DNA of 64,000 bases from JAGVXH01 sp041649755 (GCA_041649755.1 JBAZMK010000003.1:39406-103405); one strand, 5' to 3'; numbered from the stretch's first letter, positions 32,049 to 41,600 are shown. Numbers and translations: made by a program. Notes: a model not told the origin generated them from the sequence alone.

Positions 32049-32158
32049 TTTAAGGATTTATAGTGTACGGTGACATTTATTTTATATTGTCTTGTGGCAG
32101 AGCCACGCGTAAAATTCGGTCGCGCTTCGCTTGCTACGAATTTAAGGATTTATAGTGT
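32049..32158. repeat. 18-bp direct repeats flanking the 68-bp palindromic element
   Basis: TTTAAGGATTTATAGTGT occurs at 32049-32066 and again at 32141-32158, enclosing the palindromic element. On the reverse strand it contains ACTATAAATCC, the TATA-like sequence upstream of ftsZ. The arrangement looks like a target-site duplication or a tandem duplication made during insertion. Confidence 0.75.
32081..32148. repeat. 68-bp palindromic intergenic repeat, copy A
   Basis: This copy is 65/68 identical to 37205-37272. It contains the hairpin GTGGC-AGA-GCCAC and a second one, AAATTCG...CGAATTT, around a GC-rich loop. No coding potential. It lies between ftsZ and a divergent membrane-protein gene. 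A degenerate relative at 54879-54910 has ATGGC-GTA-GCCAT, a paired change in the first hairpin. Confidence 0.85.
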
Positions 32159-32215
32159 TAGGGTATCTTTATTTAGATTGCAAAAAAATTTAAAGTATAA
32201 AATCTCTTTTTGTAA

Positions 32216-32659
32216 ATGCATAGTTTAATTCATCTTGTTATAGCTTTCGTTTTAGGTATTTCCTTCCAACTTGACTTTCTATCATTCTTAATCTTTGTCA
32301 TATCGTCAATAATTATAGATTTAGATCATGTATTAGAACTTAAAAAAGTTCGTAGAACCTATTTAAAAAAATATCTTTTTCATCCAAGAAGATTTAAGAA
32401 ACAAAATTACCAATCCCCACAAAAATCTTTACATATATTTCATACTTGCGAAATTATCTTACTCCTCTTTATCCTATCTATTTTTTATCCTATTATTTTC
32501 TGGATTGCAACAAGTTTTTCTATTCATCTATTAACAGATGCCTTAGGAAATTTTTGGAATAGGAATATTGGGAACGCGGGGGGAGAAGATTGGATTAAAT
32601 ATTGGTTTTTAACCTACTATTTATTAAAAGGGTCTGTCTACAACAAAGAGAATCTTTAG
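32216..32659 (+). CDS. YdjM/DUF457-like membrane protein, putative metal-dependent hydrolase
   Basis: This 147-residue protein has about four hydrophobic helices and conserved acidic/His motifs between them: I-I-D-L-D-H (about 34-39), H-I-F-H-T-C-E (about 75-81) and H-L-L-T-D-A-L-G (about 104-111). This D-x-D-H...H-x-x-H...H-x-x-x-D pattern is that of the YdjM/LexA-regulated membrane hydrolase family (phospholipase C-like zinc site). Substrate unknown. It converges with and overlaps the FKBP gene by 4 bp. Confidence 0.7.
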   Translation: MHSLIHLVIAFVLGISFQLDFLSFLIFVISSIIIDLDHVLELKKVRRTYLKKYLFHPRRFKKQNYQSPQKSLHIFHTCEIILLLFILSIFYPIIFWIATSFSIHLLTDALGNFWNRNIGNAGGEDWIKYWFLTYYLLKGSVYNKENL

Positions 32660-33318
32660 GAATTCTTTTTAACTTCTTTTTTCTCAATAATTTCACTTTC
32701 AACTTCCAATCCAAGAATTTCTTTGAACTTTGGAGCGAATACTTTAACGAAAGGGTCAAATTGCTTTTCTACCTTGAAAATAATTTTATTGTCTTTCTTC
32801 TCAAAGTCAAATTTTTTTCTAAATAAAAATTCTTGAATAGCATCCACTCTTTCTTTTTCGTCAATCACAAGCCGATTTATTTTATATTCGTAACTTACTT
32901 TTTTTCCTGAAAGAGGATTATTAAAATCAACTAAAGTTCTTCCCCCAGAGTTTGAGAGAACTTTTACTATCTGTCCATCTAAAGCTAATTGCATCCCTTT
33001 TTCCGGATTAATTTTTTGTTCGTGAAAAAGTTTTGTGGGAATCATTCTAACTAATTTTGAGTCCCTTTTTCCAAAAGCTTTTTCGGGAAGAAGTTCGATG
33101 GAGTATTTCTTTTCGGGCTCTTTTCCTATTAAATCCTCGTCAAAACCTTCTGGAAGCATTAAGCTACCGACCGACATAATAAAAGGTTTTATATTTTTGA
33201 TATCTAATTTTGCCTTTTCAGCGTCGGATTTTATGTTCGTATCAAAAACTTCGCCAGTATCTGCAACTCTTCCAGTAAATTCTATTTCAATAAAATCTCC
33301 TTTCTTAATCTGAGCCAT
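32656..33318 (-). CDS. FKBP-type peptidyl-prolyl isomerase, SlyD-like long form
   Basis: This 220-residue protein has the FKBP start (I-K-K-G-D-F-I-E-I-E-F-T-G-R-V, G-E-V-F-D-T) and the insert-in-flap domain in the middle, as in archaeal SlyD-type proteins. An extra C-terminal region of about 65 residues (F-D-P-F-V-K-V-F-A-P-K) is typical of the ~26-kDa archaeal form. No signal peptide is present, so it acts in the cytoplasm on new chains. Confidence 0.93.
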   Translation of the reverse strand: MAQIKKGDFIEIEFTGRVADTGEVFDTNIKSDAEKAKLDIKNIKPFIMSVGSLMLPEGFDEDLIGKEPEKKYSIELLPEKAFGKRDSKLVRMIPTKLFHEQKINPEKGMQLALDGQIVKVLSNSGGRTLVDFNNPLSGKKVSYEYKINRLVIDEKERVDAIQEFLFRKKFDFEKKDNKIIFKVEKQFDPFVKVFAPKFKEILGLEVESEIIEKKEVKKNS

Positions 33319-33401
33319 AAAAAATTTGAGCAGAGAGGGTTTTTAAGTCTTGGTGTTTCCTTCGTGCAAAGTTTTATAAATGGAATTTTTTTGTGTAGTT
33401 G

Positions 33402-33791
33402 ATGGTGTCTAAGGTTATTGAAGCAACAGAAATGCGTGTCGGGACTTTCCTTATGATTGACGGGACGGCTTGGCAGGTAAAGAAAATGGATATTTCTAAG
33501 ACTGGAAAGCACGGTCACGCTAAAGTTCGGTTTGAAGCAGTTTCTGTTTTTAGTGGTAAGAAGAAAGTTGCTGTAGTTCCTGGACACGATAAATTTGAAG
33601 TTCCAATGATTATTAAAAGACAGGGTCAGGTTCTTTCAGTTTCAGGGGAAACGGCAAGTTTAATGGATAGCGAGAGTTTTGAAAGCCTTGAATTAGCTAT
33701 TCCTGAAGAATTAAGGGGAGAAGTTGCTGAAGGAAAGGTAGTGGAATATTGGGATGTTGAAGGAGAAAAATTAATCAAGAGAGTAATGTAA
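33402..33791 (+). CDS. eif5a: Translation factor aIF5A
   Basis: About 129 residues from the ATG at 33402; a TTG just before is not needed. The hypusine loop S-K-T-G-K-H-G-H-A-K is intact with Lys36 as the site modified to (deoxy)hypusine. The C-terminal OB domain follows. The factor relieves ribosome stalling at proline runs. A TATA box (GTTTTATAAATGG) lies about 28 nt upstream. eL40 begins one base after its stop. Confidence 0.96.
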   Translation: MVSKVIEATEMRVGTFLMIDGTAWQVKKMDISKTGKHGHAKVRFEAVSVFSGKKKVAVVPGHDKFEVPMIIKRQGQVLSVSGETASLMDSESFESLELAIPEELRGEVAEGKVVEYWDVEGEKLIKRVM

Positions 33792-33792
33792 A

Positions 33793-33957
33793 ATGGCGTC
33801 CAAAATTCCCGCAGCTCAGAATAGACTTTTTAAAAATGCCTTCGTGTGCAAAGTTTGTAAGCATAAAATGAGGCTTGCCCCTTTAAAAATTATCTTTGGA
33901 AAAGCACGATGCAGAAAATGTGGCAGTAAAGATTTTAGACCTGTTAAAAAGAAATAA
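33793..33957 (+). CDS. rpl40e: Ribosomal protein eL40
   Basis: This 54-residue basic protein has the two zinc pairs V-C-K-V-C (about 18-22) and R-C-R-K-C-G (about 41-46) of eL40, with no ubiquitin fusion, as in archaea. It is co-transcribed with aIF5A. Confidence 0.93.
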   Translation: MASKIPAAQNRLFKNAFVCKVCKHKMRLAPLKIIFGKARCRKCGSKDFRPVKKK

Positions 33958-33995
33958 TTAGAACAATTTAAAAAGCTCTTTTGAGTATTTGTAAG

Positions 33996-35438
33996 ATGGT
34001 GAGTTTTTATATTTATGATATTGCTTTGCTTATTTTGTTTAGCATTTTCGTGTTTTGGTTTATAAAATCGAGAAGAAATAAAGTCCAGCGTGAGGGAATT
34101 ATGTTTATGTATCGCACGCAGATAGGGGTTAGGGCGATAAATTGGTTCAGTAATAAATTTCAAAAAATTCTTCATCCTTTAAAATATCTGGTTGTTGTAC
34201 TGGGCTTTGTACTGATGGGGGGAATGATTTGGATGCTTTGGCAGTCTGTTTCTGTTTATATCTCTGTTCCAGAAATTGTAGAGGTAGTTAAGGCTCCGCC
34301 CATCGCTCCGCTTATTCCTTATTTTCCTGAAATATTTGGTCTTACTAGCTTCTTTCCTAAATTTTATTTTATTTATTTCATTGTAGCTCTTGCAATAGTT
34401 GCGATAGTTCACGAGTTTTCTCATGGGATTTATATGAAATTATTTAGAATAAAGATAAAATCTACGGGGGTTGCTTTTCTTGGACCTTTCCTTGGTGCAT
34501 TTGTTGAAGAAGAAAAAACAAATTTTGAAAAGAAAAAGAATCTTGAACAAATGACGGTTCTTGGTGCCGGAGTTTTCGCTAATATTCTCACCGCTCTTAT
34601 TTTTATTATACTTATTTTAGTAGTTTACAATTTTGGTTTCTCCCCGCAAGGCTATGCTTTTAACACTTACCCTTTTAAAGCCATTACTTTGAATGAAGTA
34701 GACTCTTATGGTGAAAATTCTATTATGCAGGTTCTCTTTTTAGGGGATCTACAGCCATTAAATCTTACGCTTGTTTCGGCGAACGGCACTTCTTTTTTTA
34801 TAAAAACAAGCGACACATCTGGGGAGAAAAATAAGAGTATTATTGCTTTTTATGACACTCCTGCGATACGAGAAGGTTTATATGGGGGAATTGTAGAAAT
34901 TGATGGAGTAAAAATAAGCAATTCTGAGAGTTTGGGTTATTTCTTGTCAACTAAGTCGCCAGGAGAAGAAGTAGATATTACTTTTGATGTCCGGGGGGAA
35001 ACTTTTACTAAGAAGGTTACTTTAGGTAGTTCTCCAGAGAATTCTTCAAAAGCGTTTTTAGGGTTAAGTTATCTTTCAAGGAGTACAAATTCAAATTTAT
35101 CCTCTTTTGAAAAAATCCAGATGTTTATAGGAAATAATTACTTAAAATTCAGAGAACCTAACGCAAGGGAAACCGATTATTATTCTCCTTCATCAAACAA
35201 GGCTGTGACTTTTTTTATCTATGATTTCCTTTGGTGGGTAATTTTAATTAATATTCTTGTTGCATTATTCAATATGCTCCCTGTAGGAATCCTTGACGGT
35301 GGGAGATTCTTCTATTTGGGGGTATTGTCTATTACTCGTTCTGAAAAAGTAGCTAGAGTCGCTTATAAAGTAGCAACTTATGCAATTCTTCTTGCGTTTG
35401 TACTTATGATGGTTATTTACTTACTTAGAGTCTTTTAG
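33996..35438 (+). CDS. Site-2 protease family intramembrane metallopeptidase (M50)
   Basis: About 480 residues. The zinc motif H-E-F-S-H (139-143) lies in a transmembrane helix, and N-M-L-P-V-G-I-L-D-G-G-R-F near the C-terminus supplies the third ligand. A PDZ-like domain sits between them (E-I-D-G-V-K-I). Such proteases cut membrane-bound substrates such as anti-sigma-like factors or signal peptides. The ATG at 33996 is chosen because it is 27 nt after a TATA-like AATTTAAAAAG. The upstream TTG would start in the promoter. Confidence 0.92.
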   Translation: MVSFYIYDIALLILFSIFVFWFIKSRRNKVQREGIMFMYRTQIGVRAINWFSNKFQKILHPLKYLVVVLGFVLMGGMIWMLWQSVSVYISVPEIVEVVKAPPIAPLIPYFPEIFGLTSFFPKFYFIYFIVALAIVAIVHEFSHGIYMKLFRIKIKSTGVAFLGPFLGAFVEEEKTNFEKKKNLEQMTVLGAGVFANILTALIFIILILVVYNFGFSPQGYAFNTYPFKAITLNEVDSYGENSIMQVLFLGDLQPLNLTLVSANGTSFFIKTSDTSGEKNKSIIAFYDTPAIREGLYGGIVEIDGVKISNSESLGYFLSTKSPGEEVDITFDVRGETFTKKVTLGSSPENSSKAFLGLSYLSRSTNSNLSSFEKIQMFIGNNYLKFREPNARETDYYSPSSNKAVTFFIYDFLWWVILINILVALFNMLPVGILDGGRFFYLGVLSITRSEKVARVAYKVATYAILLAFVLMMVIYLLRVF

Positions 35439-35473
35439 TGAAAAGATTATAAACTGCATTTCTGCATAATTTT

Positions 35474-36487
35474 ATGGTAAGGCGAAATCCTAAAAGAAAA
35501 ATTGATTCAACTGATTGGAAGAAAGCTTTGGAAAAGATGAATTATGCTATTGTTGGGGATACTTCTGCGGTTCAGATTTGTCTTTGGACAAAAAATTCTC
35601 TAAGGGGAAAGGGAGGATGCTGGAAAGAAAAATTTTACGGGATTTCTGCAGCAAGTTGCTGTCAGATGACTCCTTCGGTTATGTGGTGTGAGAACAGATG
35701 TGTTCACTGCTGGCGACCAATTGAAATGAGTTTAGGAACTACACTTCCAAAAATTGATGAGCCAAAAGAAATATTAGATGGAATTGTGGAAGCAAGAAAA
35801 AAGCTACTTGAGGGTTTTAGGGGAAGAAAAGGAGTTGATTTAAAAAAATATGAAGAGGCTCTTGAACCGAAACTTTATACTATGAGTCTTTCGGGAGAAC
35901 CAACCCTTTACCCTAAGCTCGGCGAAATGTTTAAAGAAATAAGGAGACGTGGGGCTGTTTCATTTCTTGTCACAAACGGGCTAAATCCCGATGCAATTGA
36001 AAGTTTAAAAGAAGAAGAACTCCCAACACAGATTACTGTTTCAACAAATGCTCCTAATGAAAAACTTTTCATAATTTGGCATCGCTCCTGCAAGAAAGAC
36101 GCCTGGAAAGAATTTAACCAAACTCTTGATGTAATAAGAAACCTAAAAGGGAAAGTAAGAAGAGTTATTCGTCTAACTTTGGTTAAGAAGGGAAAAGATG
36201 GAAAATTTAACGATTTAACTAATATGTCGGAAGAGAATATTGGAGAATATAGTTCTTTAATTAAAAAGGCGGAACCCGACTTTATCCACATAAAAGGTTT
36301 CAAAAGTATTGGTTATGCAAGAGAAAGATTAGGTTATGATAGACAGCCTTGGTTCAGTGAAGTAAAAGAGTATGCATTAAAGATTCTTGGGAATTTAGAA
36401 GATTATGAATTTGGTGGAGAAGATGAGAGTAGCTGTGTTGTGATGTTAAAGAAGAAAGATGTTGAAGCTAAGATTAAGAAGATTTAG
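35474..36487 (+). CDS. taw1: tRNA 4-demethylwyosine synthase (TYW1)
   Basis: This 337-residue radical-SAM enzyme condenses N1-methylguanosine-37 in tRNA-Phe with pyruvate to the tricyclic base. The cluster motif W-C-E-N-R-C-V-H-C-W uses Cys72, Cys76 and Cys79. Additional cysteines (49, 62, 63) could bind the second cluster seen in TYW1. N-term and core lengths are normal for archaea. The Trm5-like gene at 61787 would supply its m1G37 substrate. It ends 4 bp inside the convergent gene. Confidence 0.95.
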   Translation: MVRRNPKRKIDSTDWKKALEKMNYAIVGDTSAVQICLWTKNSLRGKGGCWKEKFYGISAASCCQMTPSVMWCENRCVHCWRPIEMSLGTTLPKIDEPKEILDGIVEARKKLLEGFRGRKGVDLKKYEEALEPKLYTMSLSGEPTLYPKLGEMFKEIRRRGAVSFLVTNGLNPDAIESLKEEELPTQITVSTNAPNEKLFIIWHRSCKKDAWKEFNQTLDVIRNLKGKVRRVIRLTLVKKGKDGKFNDLTNMSEENIGEYSSLIKKAEPDFIHIKGFKSIGYARERLGYDRQPWFSEVKEYALKILGNLEDYEFGGEDESSCVVMLKKKDVEAKIKKI

Positions 36488-36813
36488 TGTACTAAACAGA
36501 TTGTACTATATTCTGGTGGAAAACCTCCGTAATAAAATTCTGTTAAAATAACATATTCGTATCCTTCTAATAAGGCTATTTGCGCACGGTTGCCAAATTT
36601 AGGCTCTCCAAATAATCGCTGAATATCTTCAGCTGTAAATGATAGGTCTTTAAATCTGGGTATAAAAACTCTGGGCCAGTTATCTTCTTCACTAATGTCG
36701 CAAGAATATCCTTTATTTTCTAGTTCTTGGGCTCTTAGAATATCTTCTAAAAATTCTTCCGTATATTTTTCTAGGTCTTCAGACAGCGCCCAACGAAACC
36801 TTTCTTCAGTCAT
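36484..36813 (-). CDS. Hypothetical acidic 109-residue protein
   Basis: A soluble acidic protein with a helical N-terminal half and a beta-rich, aromatic C-terminus (Y-E-Y-V-I-L-T-E-F-Y-Y-G-G). It has no signal peptide or known motif. It follows the CARF-like gene by 6 bp on the same strand, so the two probably share a transcript and perhaps a process. The family is not recognised. Confidence 0.6.
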   Translation of the reverse strand: MTEERFRWALSEDLEKYTEEFLEDILRAQELENKGYSCDISEEDNWPRVFIPRFKDLSFTAEDIQRLFGEPKFGNRAQIALLEGYEYVILTEFYYGGFPPEYSTICLVH

Positions 36814-36819
36814 AGGAGA

Positions 36820-37173
36820 TTATAGAAAAACAACTCCGTCTTTAGTCAAGGCAGTAAATCTAACTCCGACAGGGACTGAAAGTAAAGCCGACTGAAGAGC
36901 CATGTGTTCTTTGCCGTTTCCTGACGCAATTGAAAGTGCGACTTCCATTCCTTCAAATTTGCCCTTTAATTTTTTTTCTAAGTCTTTCTTTAACTGAATA
37001 AGGGGCTTCTCTGGGTCATATTCAATAAATTCAAAAGGGATATCTTTTACTGAAAAGTCTTTCGCGAAAGGGGCACCAACAACAATAACTTTTTCCCATT
37101 CTCCCTTTTGCATTAATCCTGCGACTTGTCCCCACGAGCCTTTCCCTGTTGAAAGTAATGCGACTAATTCCAT
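36820..37173 (-). CDS. Small Rossmann/CARF-like domain protein
   Basis: A 117-residue protein with a beta strand (E-L-V-A-L-L-S-T), a Gly-rich turn (G-K-G-S-W-G-Q-V), a second strand (K-V-I-V-V-G-A-P-F) and a C-terminal block A-S-G-N-G-K-E-H-M-A-L-Q-S-A-L followed by a strand V-R-F-T-A-L. The last block resembles the G-G-T-K-x-M-x-x-A-L motif of CARF domains that bind cyclic oligonucleotides. No effector domain and no CRISPR genes are near. It starts an operon with the acidic gene at 36484. Confidence 0.55.
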   Translation of the reverse strand: MELVALLSTGKGSWGQVAGLMQKGEWEKVIVVGAPFAKDFSVKDIPFEFIEYDPEKPLIQLKKDLEKKLKGKFEGMEVALSIASGNGKEHMALQSALLSVPVGVRFTALTKDGVVFL

Positions 37174-37204
37174 AAAAAGATTATTTGCCGTGATTATTTA
37201 AGTA

Positions 37205-37272
37205 TTTATATTGTCTGGTGGCAGAGCCACGCGTGAAATTCGGTCGCGCTTCGCTTGCTGCGAATTTAAGGA
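37205..37272. repeat. 68-bp palindromic intergenic repeat, copy B
   Basis: This copy matches 32081-32148 with three substitutions. The hairpins GTGGC-AGA-GCCAC and AAATTCG/CGAATTT are preserved. It sits between the divergent promoters of genes at 37173 and 37333, beside a TTTAAG also seen at copy A. Clear 18-bp flanking repeats are not present here. Confidence 0.85.
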
Positions 37273-37332
37273 AGTTAAAGATTACCATTTATTACAATAA
37301 TATTTTTAAAAGGATTATTATTTATTAATTTT

Positions 37333-37692
37333 ATGGTAGAAAGGGCAACAGATTTGATTTTTTCAAGAGAACAAGTGCTTTATGACCCGAGACGGGTAAG
37401 AGAGCCCAGCCAGTTTAAGAAAGATGCAAGTTATGAAGAAAAAGATTCGGGGGGCAAAACTCTTAGGAGATTCAGGTTTTTCGGAAGAGATCCCTCAGAT
37501 TCACATTTAGTAGAAAAATTAATGGGAGAAAGTGCATCCCTTTTTGTAGGGGGCCCTAATTGGATATTAATATCTTTAGTAGAAGGTGGCAAAGAAGTTC
37601 CTACAGTAGCTTCAATGGCAGACATAGGTGTAGCCCCTTACCATTGCACGGGAGCATATCACTCAAAGAGATATGTTGTTCCTGCTGCTTAG
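37333..37692 (+). CDS. Hypothetical 119-residue protein
   Basis: A soluble mixed alpha/beta protein with an Arg-rich first half and a hydrophobic G-G-P-N-W-I-L-I-S-L-V strand. It has a Cys-His pair (P-Y-H-C-T-G-A-Y-H) near the end but no recognised motif. The C-terminus ends V-V-P-A-A. A TATA-like ATTTTTAAAAGG lies about 28 nt upstream, supporting expression. Function unknown. Confidence 0.6.
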   Translation: MVERATDLIFSREQVLYDPRRVREPSQFKKDASYEEKDSGGKTLRRFRFFGRDPSDSHLVEKLMGESASLFVGGPNWILISLVEGGKEVPTVASMADIGVAPYHCTGAYHSKRYVVPAA

Positions 37693-37786
37693 ATTTCTCT
37701 ATAAATTTTAATTTAGCAGAATAGTTAAGAAAAGTTTAAATAAGCCCTGTATTACTAAATATTAATAAATATTATAAAGTAATACT

Positions 37787-37933
37787 ATCGTAAAGACAAG
37801 GATTTCTGCAACTGTAGAGGAAGAAACGGTTGAAAAGATAAATGAAATTTTGAAAAGGAAGAATTTTAGAAATAAATCACATGTGATAGAAACTGCAATA
37901 AATTTATTATTTAAGGAAGAAGATGGAATTTAA
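37787..37933 (+). CDS. Ribbon-helix-helix protein with no canonical start codon
   Basis: The frame V-K-T-R-I-S-A-T-V-E-E-E-T-V-E-K-I-N-E-I-L-K followed by F-R-N-K-S-H-V-I-E-T-A-I-N is a clear RHH repressor of about 48 residues. The frame opens at 37778 after a TAA and contains no ATG, GTG or TTG before the domain. The codon where family members start Met-Val/Pro-Lys is ATC (37787). It ends inside the next gene (11-bp overlap). It may be a non-canonical start or a lost start codon. Confidence 0.6.
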   Translation: MVKTRISATVEEETVEKINEILKRKNFRNKSHVIETAINLLFKEEDGI

Positions 37934-38696
37934 AAGGGAAGATTTTTTGAAAAAGAAAGGTCAGGTGACGATTTTTATAATCCTTGCTGTTGTCATAGTT
38001 GTTGCCGTTATTTTTCTTTTCTTTTTTTTGCGGGAACCTGAAAGTTCTACTACAGAAGAAGTTAGTCCGAAAAGTTTTATTCAGAGATGCGCCGAGGACC
38101 TTGTAATTGAATCGGTTGAAATAATTTTAAAAAATGGGGGGAAGATTCTGCCCGAACAGACCATTCAATACGAGGGAGAAAACTATACTTACCTTTGCTA
38201 TCAAGAAGATTATTATCTTCCTTGCTATAATCTTTATCCTTTGCTTCAAGAAGGAATTGAAAATGAGATAAAAGAGAATTCCAAAGGGAAAGTGCAAAAT
38301 TGTTTTAATTTGATGAAAGAAGATTATGAAAGCCGTGGGTTTTCGATTAGTGGGGGGGCAACAAACTTTTCTATAAATTTGTTCCCCAACAGCATAAAGA
38401 TTAATTTAGAAAAAGACGTTGAGATAACTGATAAAGATATTTCACAAAAATTTGAAGATTTTAGTTTTGAAATTGCTTCACCTCTTTATGAATTGATTAA
38501 TATTGCAAGAGAGATAGTGAACAGCGAATCCCAATATTGTTATTTTGAATATAATGGTTATATGTTGCTTCATCCGGAATACAAAATCTGGAGAATTGAT
38601 TATGATGGGACTAAAATTTACAAGATAGTTGATAGAAATACGGGAAAAGAATTTAAATTCGCAGAAAGGGGTTGTGTTTCACCACCAGGGATATGA
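37923..38696 (+). CDS. Pilin-like membrane protein with KKGQ leader (duplicate 1)
   Basis: This 257-residue protein starts with a charged leader ending K-K-K-G-Q-V-T-I-F-I-I-L, followed by about 20 hydrophobic residues. This is a type IV pilin-like class III signal, cut between Gly and Gln by an archaeal prepilin peptidase. The ectodomain has paired Cys (C-Y-Q-E-D-Y-Y-L-P-C). It is homologous to the gene at 42349, which shares the leader and a C-terminal E-F-K-F-A block. It overlaps the RHH gene and, by 4 bp, the giant Cys-rich gene. Confidence 0.75.
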   Translation: MEFKREDFLKKKGQVTIFIILAVVIVVAVIFLFFFLREPESSTTEEVSPKSFIQRCAEDLVIESVEIILKNGGKILPEQTIQYEGENYTYLCYQEDYYLPCYNLYPLLQEGIENEIKENSKGKVQNCFNLMKEDYESRGFSISGGATNFSINLFPNSIKINLEKDVEITDKDISQKFEDFSFEIASPLYELINIAREIVNSESQYCYFEYNGYMLLHPEYKIWRIDYDGTKIYKIVDRNTGKEFKFAERGCVSPPGI

Positions 38697-41600
38697 AATT
38701 AGAAAAAAGAAGGATAATTGCAGGAACGGAGATTCTTTTAATGATAATCTCAACTTTTGCTTTTTCTTATTTTGTTTATTCTTCAAGAAGTTTTTTTAAT
38801 GAAAACTATTCCAACAGGGAAGAAAAATTACTTAGTAAAATACTTCTTGGGTTTTATGAGAAGATGAAAAGTCCTGTTTTTAAGATGGTATCGGCTCAGC
38901 AAGCAGGATGCTGTTCATTAAGTATTGACAGCAAAAGATGTTTAACTTCTTACGAGTCTGATTGTTCTGGGCAATTTGCAGAAGGGGTGTTGTGTTCAAG
39001 CACATCTTTCTGTGTAAAAGGTTGCTGTTATGATGAAGAGAAAGGAATTTACGACAAGAATGTTTTAAGGTCTGACTGCAAAGGAAGTTGGAATTCGGAC
39101 CCCAATTGTAATCTGCCTGGGGCAAAGAAGGGGTGTTGTGTTTTAGGGGGTAGTACAAGTTTTTTAACAGAAGGTCAGTGCCGAACAGAGAGTTTATGGC
39201 GAGGTGTAGAATTAGACTGGCGAAATGAACTAAATGAATTACAATGTGTTTTACTTTCGTCAACACAGAAAGGGGGTGCCTGTGTTATTGGATTAAAGGA
39301 GTGTAAATTTGTAACTGAAGCGAGTTGTTTAGGTTATGGCGGGGATTTCCACGAAGGATACTTGTGCACGGCTGAAGGATTAAATACAACTTGTGAGAGA
39401 ACTATACAAACGACCTGTGTTGAAGGAAAAGATGGAGTTTATTTTGTAGACTCCTGCGGGAATATTGCTAACATATATGACTTTTCAAAGATGAATGACC
39501 AGAGTTACTGGGAAAAGGTAATTCCTTTGGAACAGAGTTGCGGAGCAACAGATTCTGACGGAAATTCTGAAAGTAATACCTGCGGGAATTGTAATAGATT
39601 TTTAGGAGGAATATGCGCTTCGGCTTCAGCAGATAACTTCAAAGTAAATTCTGGTAATTTCTATTGCAAATCTACATCTTGTATGTTTAAGGGAGAGACT
39701 TATAAGAATGGAGAGAGTTGGTGTGTCTATGATGGAAAAATAGGTGACGGAGACGATGTTGTAGGCTCAAGGCACTGGAGATATGTATGTAATAATGGAG
39801 AAATTCAAGTTGAACCTTGCGCTGATTATAGAAATCAGATTTGTATTCAATCTAATTCTTTTGATTATGAGGGAGAGGATATTGAGTTTAGAACATCTTC
39901 TTGTGTGACTAATAATTGGAGAGAGTGTATTTCCCTAAACAGCGAGGAAGGGGGAATTGAAAAATGCGCGGAAACATTAAATTGTGAGGTAAAAAGTGTG
40001 GACATTGACAGAAAGTTTAGTTTTGATGTTTGTACCCCTAAATATCCTGCTGGTTTTGATTTAGACGACCCGAGATATTCCGAAACAGCTGAATCTATCT
40101 GCGGGATGGCTTCACAAACTTGCACTGTTGTTTACGAACCAAAATTGACTGGGGGGTGTGAGATTAAATATAATGGAGATTGCCTAACAGAAGAATTTAC
40201 TCAAAAGATGAATGAGTTCTGTACTTCGCTTGGGGACTGCGGTGGTTCGGTTAACATTGCGGGAGAATATTCTGAAAATTACAAGGTAACGAGAGCACCA
40301 AAATTAAGTGATTCTTGGGTAAACAAACTGAAACAATTGGCGAATCCTGTGCCTGGGCAGAAAGCAGAAGTTGAAGATTATACCGAATATTTGAAAGCAG
40401 CTGGAGTAATAAAAGACGGAACGGACGAGGAAAATTATGATGTAACTAACGACCTCATGAGTGTAGGGACTGGGGTTGCGGGGATTGGCTATGCTATAGG
40501 GGTCTATGCTACAGGTAGTCTAACCTTAGCAGGATTATCTGGAGTTGCGAGTATGTCCTCTTTTTGGGCGGCAGTTAATGGGGTCTCAGCACTTCAGACC
40601 ACTGTAGCGCCTTTCGCAGGAGTAATGATTGGAATAGGGATTGGTTTTGTTGCGGGGAGTTATTTAGCAAAAGCATTAGGTCTTGCGCCCCTTGGTTCTA
40701 TTTTAATGTCTATTGGTGGGGGTGTGGTTGGGGGAGTTTTAGGATATGAGTTTATAATGGAAACTACACTTAATCCCATCTTCTTTTGGGTCGGGGTGGC
40801 TTTAATTGTTATCTCCTTTTTCTTTGGGGGTTCTGACTGTGAGCCAAAAACGGTTACATTTGAGTGCAAACCCTGGACGCCTCCAACAGGAGGGAGTGAT
40901 TGTGAAAAATGCAACGGCGACCCATTAAAACCCTGTACCGAATACAGGTGTGAAAGTCTGGGTGCAGGGTGCGAATTAATAAATAAGGGGACGGGAAATG
41001 AACTTTGTATTCATTCCAATAAAGATGACTTAACTCCTCCTAAACTCCAACCACAATATGGGATAATATCTGAAACAGAAAAGTATGGAGAGATTTCTGA
41101 AGGAGGATTTACAATATCAAAGACGGACGGCAGTTGTTTGGAAGCCTATACAGATATTCTCTTTGGAATAAATACTGACGAACCCGCACAATGTAAATAT
41201 GATTTTGAGAAAAAAAGTTTCTCTGAGATGAACTTTGATTTTGGTTCAAACCTATTTGAATACAACCATACAATGAATTTTAACCTTCCTGACCCTAGTC
41301 ACGGAGAGAGCAAAGGTGCAACATGGAACGGAGAGTTAGCCTTCTACGTAATCTGTCAGGATTCTAACGGAAACAAAAACCCAAACAGTTATGTTATAGA
41401 CATGTGTGTGAATCAAGGACCTGACAAAACTCCTCCAAGAATCAGAACTATTGAACCAGAAAATAGTAAGTTAATTAGTTTTAACTCTACAGAGGAAGAA
41501 GTAAAAGTGATTACTAATGAACTTTCGACATGCAAATGGGATACTTCTGATAAGGATTATTCTTTGATGGCTAATGAAATGGTCTGTGAAGATAGTTTAG

